Shown here one piece after another: positions 5,813 to 7,957 of a stretch of DNA of 7,957 nt. The position numbers were made by a program, and so were the translations under genes. The notes beneath the pieces were generated by a model, which was not told where the DNA came from, ran no database searches, and worked only from the letters and a program-made list of their open reading frames with translations. Source of the DNA: Oscillospiraceae bacterium. Its GTDB lineage: Bacteria; Bacillota; Clostridia; Oscillospirales; Acutalibacteraceae. Every line of letters begins with the position of its first letter. Position 1 is the stretch's first letter. The DNA is taken from NCBI GenBank assembly GCA_003486665.1, contig DNGF01000225.1, positions 1 to 7,957 of the forward strand, written 5' to 3'.

Positions 5813-5828
5813 AGGGGGAATAAAAGAC

Positions 5829-7957
5829 ATGGATTGTAAAAAAGATAAAGCTGTAAATCCGTTTGTTGCAAACTTAATTGATAACTACTGTGCGGAATAC
5901 TTAAACGGCAGCGATACTAACGCGCGTTTTGATTGTCTTTGTCATGAACTTTCAAAAATTATAGGAAAAAAACAAGGAGAAATATATTCCGCCACAATAA
6001 ATAATAACGAAATTGCATACTCCACAAGCGGAACTATCTCGAATCAGTTTAAAAGGATCAATAACGAAAGCACCACTTATACAGAAAACGTTGAAAACAG
6101 AAACAAATTATTTGTTTATGCCCTTTCAAAATGGCTGAAAGAGAAAAGAGTTGATCTTCCGATTCTGCGAGATATAAACGATGATGATGTTAGATTCGAA
6201 ATATTATGGCAAAAAATTTTCGAAAAAAAGCGGACGGCTGTCTATGATGCTGTTCTCGGCAAATTGCTTAAATCACCGGGAGATGCAGCAAGCTTCATTT
6301 TTTCGTATTACACCAAAAGTTCCTTTTTGGAAATAACGCCTTCTCCTGCATTCACTGAGAACGATCCGCTTAAATTAGTCGATATCAAATCAAACATCAG
6401 CCAAGATATTCTTTGGAAAACCCTTTTTAAAAGCCCTATTCACAGTCTGAATCAGGCTGCTATCGGGGAAAAGGCGATAGATTTAATACAGGAATCCGTT
6501 AAGCAGCCACTCTTTCAGCTTTTACTTAATAAATGGGCGCATTATAAATCCAAATGTGAAAACATCGAAAAAAAATCAGCTTCAGCCTATAGCCGTGAAT
6601 TGAAAGATCAAAAAAAACGTTGCTCAGAGTATCATAAGGCATATTTGATTTTACTCAGAAGCAGTTTTGAAAGCAGTCTTGGCGGCGAAAAAATATCAGT
6701 CATGCCGGCAGTTGCATCTTTAAATAAATTCATTTATAAAAGCCTTGAAAAAATTTGCAGCAACACCGAATACACTGTACGGGATATCATTAAAGCATAT
6801 GGGGATCTCGCATCTACTGTAGATGGACAATACAGATTCAATACAGACAATATTGAAGGGTTAAACGCATCCGATGATTTAAAGAATGATATCAGAAATA
6901 TACAAAACGGTCATGAAATTATAATAAGAAAATCCACTTCCTCCTTGACGGGATATACATTCGAAATCAAGCCGTACCGCATTTTTTTCAGAGCTGTTTT
7001 TGATGCGATTCAATTAAACTCCGACAGCTCCGTTGACTATCCGAAAATGTTTCAAAATATCTTTGATCGTTGCGAAAAAATCCTTAGAAAAAGTGATCTT
7101 GTTAATTTAGAGCGCAGCTCCTTGGAGGATATAATAATTTACAGCGCCGTTTTAATTAAACATCTTGATGAAAAAATAAGAACGGGCTTTATTAAACATT
7201 TAATAAAAGAGTCAGCTAAATTTACCGTTTCATATCGCAGCAAACAAATTTTGGCCATATATATTTTGACAATTGTACTGAGTGAAAATTCCGATTTGTT
7301 GACATCGGAGCTGCGTGATGAAATATACTCGGTCACTTATGCCACATCGGCATACAAGCTGCTGACTATGCAGCTCGAAACTCTGAGAGCAAATTCTAAA
7401 TACCTTGAAAACGAAGTCATGAGGACAATAACTGAAAACTTTCACCAAGCAGAACTTAGATCAGAATTCCAGCCTTTTTACTTTTTCTACTATGACATTC
7501 CGTTTTCTTCAAACTCAGATAAAATTTCACAATATTTTTCTTCCTCTGCCTCTGATGTTAAGCAATTCTGCCACGACGCTTTTCTGCTGCGAAAAAGCAC
7601 CTGGGACATAAACGAAAACAGTGCCAGTGTTAGCAAAATAAAGGAACTGCTCAGTCGCGGAATTGAAATTAAGAAAACCTTTAATATTACGGAAAAAGGT
7701 CCCTTTGTTACAAGGATGTTTTCGTATGCAATAAACGCGTTAATGTATGCAATTACGAATGTATTGAATTATGACAACGCTCATAAAGACTACCTGCGCA
7801 GCTATCTGAACTCCATTATGTCCGAAAACACAAATTTTTTAGATCTAATCTTTTTCAGCGATTCTATCGTCCGTAAAAGCAACAAAACATATATGGAAAG
7901 AAGTAATCTTCAAAATAATGAAAATATGTATATACTTTGCGGAGCCTATCGTCTTTT
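5829..7957 (+). CDS. Large hypothetical protein of unknown family, 3' end outside window
   Basis: ATG at 5829 follows an AGGGGG-type SD about 11 nt upstream, and the frame stays open for 709 codons to the window edge. The start codon is the first ATG after the tandem repeats. The protein is rich in Lys, Asn, Ile, Ser and Phe and looks mostly helical and cytoplasmic: no signal peptide and no clear membrane segment. Residues about 230-277 (around KWAHYKSKCENIEKK to QKKRCSEYHKAYLILLRS) form a long charged helix, possibly coiled coil. Residues 547-559 form an unusual aromatic patch (FQPFYFFYYDIPF). I found no Walker, helicase, nuclease, protease or DNA-binding motif in the visible part. It is transcribed divergently from the minus-strand series and shares the repeated word with it, so co-regulation is plausible. 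Size and helical content would fit a scaffold, but that is speculation. Confidence 0.85.
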   Translation, partial: MDCKKDKAVNPFVANLIDNYCAEYLNGSDTNARFDCLCHELSKIIGKKQGEIYSATINNNEIAYSTSGTISNQFKRINNESTTYTENVENRNKLFVYALSKWLKEKRVDLPILRDINDDDVRFEILWQKIFEKKRTAVYDAVLGKLLKSPGDAASFIFSYYTKSSFLEITPSPAFTENDPLKLVDIKSNISQDILWKTLFKSPIHSLNQAAIGEKAIDLIQESVKQPLFQLLLNKWAHYKSKCENIEKKSASAYSRELKDQKKRCSEYHKAYLILLRSSFESSLGGEKISVMPAVASLNKFIYKSLEKICSNTEYTVRDIIKAYGDLASTVDGQYRFNTDNIEGLNASDDLKNDIRNIQNGHEIIIRKSTSSLTGYTFEIKPYRIFFRAVFDAIQLNSDSSVDYPKMFQNIFDRCEKILRKSDLVNLERSSLEDIIIYSAVLIKHLDEKIRTGFIKHLIKESAKFTVSYRSKQILAIYILTIVLSENSDLLTSELRDEIYSVTYATSAYKLLTMQLETLRANSKYLENEVMRTITENFHQAELRSEFQPFYFFYYDIPFSSNSDKISQYFSSSASDVKQFCHDAFLLRKSTWDINENSASVSKIKELLSRGIEIKKTFNITEKGPFVTRMFSYAINALMYAITNVLNYDNAHKDYLRSYLNSIMSENTNFLDLIFFSDSIVRKSNKTYMERSNLQNNENMYILCGAYRL

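Larger units (their letters stand above)
5482..5828. other. Divergent intergenic control region
   Basis: This 347-bp AT-rich spacer separates the minus-strand series from the large plus-strand gene. It contains candidate promoters for both directions, repeated copies of the word ATTGTCGGTTAG, a tiny leader ORF with its own SD, two overlapping hairpins on the minus-strand leader, and a weak hairpin with a T-run in the plus-strand leader. Partial copies of the word, such as CGGTTAG at 5680-5686, also occur. I see no further protein gene, tRNA or recognised riboswitch here. Confidence 0.75.

Noticed and set aside
1..7957. CRISPR array, tRNA, rRNA, insertion sequence ends or integrase
   Set aside because: No regularly spaced repeats, no cloverleaf or rRNA motif, and no transposase or integrase frame were seen on either strand.

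Overview
The window looks like accessory DNA from a low-to-moderate GC monoderm Firmicute, most likely a gut-type Clostridia (Oscillospiraceae/Eubacteriales). The grounds are near-perfect AGGAGG ribosome binding sites at almost every gene, sigma-A-like promoters, AT-rich spacers, and a secreted protein that combines bacterial SH3, Listeria/Bacteroides-type repeat and Ig-like (Big2) modules. This assignment is an inference from style; no rRNA, tRNA or housekeeping gene is present to confirm it.

Layout. From 5481 down to 1879 the minus strand carries a compact gene series: a 499-aa secreted multidomain protein, a 192-aa ClpP-like serine peptidase, a 416-aa VirD4/TraG-like ATPase that starts at TTG and has no membrane anchor, and a 58-aa charged protein. 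Spacings are 64, 13 and 19 bp. Each gene has a strong SD, and the ClpP stop codon overlaps the SD of the ATPase gene. A further minus-strand gene starts at 1765 and runs off the left edge. It has its own well-formed promoter and encodes a helical-repeat (TPR-like) protein with an Sm-like N-terminal barrel and an internal cold-shock-like barrel.

The 347-bp spacer 5482-5828 is a divergent control region. It holds a plausible promoter for each direction, a short leader ORF with two overlapping hairpins ahead of the secreted-protein gene, and a 12-bp word (ATTGTCGGTTAG). That word occurs inverted inside the minus promoter spacer, and exactly plus once nearly exactly in tandem just before the SD of the plus-strand gene. 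The plus-strand gene starts at 5829 and is still open at the right edge (at least 709 aa). I do not recognise its family.

How the parts may work together. A VirD4-like hexameric motor is typical of conjugative elements, but no relaxase, VirB4, VirB6 or integrase lies in the window and the motor lacks its usual membrane anchor. The tight coupling of motor and ClpP-like peptidase, the secreted wall-type protein encoded upstream, and the shared operator-like word linking the series to the large divergent gene suggest one regulated module. Whether it is a degenerate conjugation segment or a separate system cannot be decided from this window.
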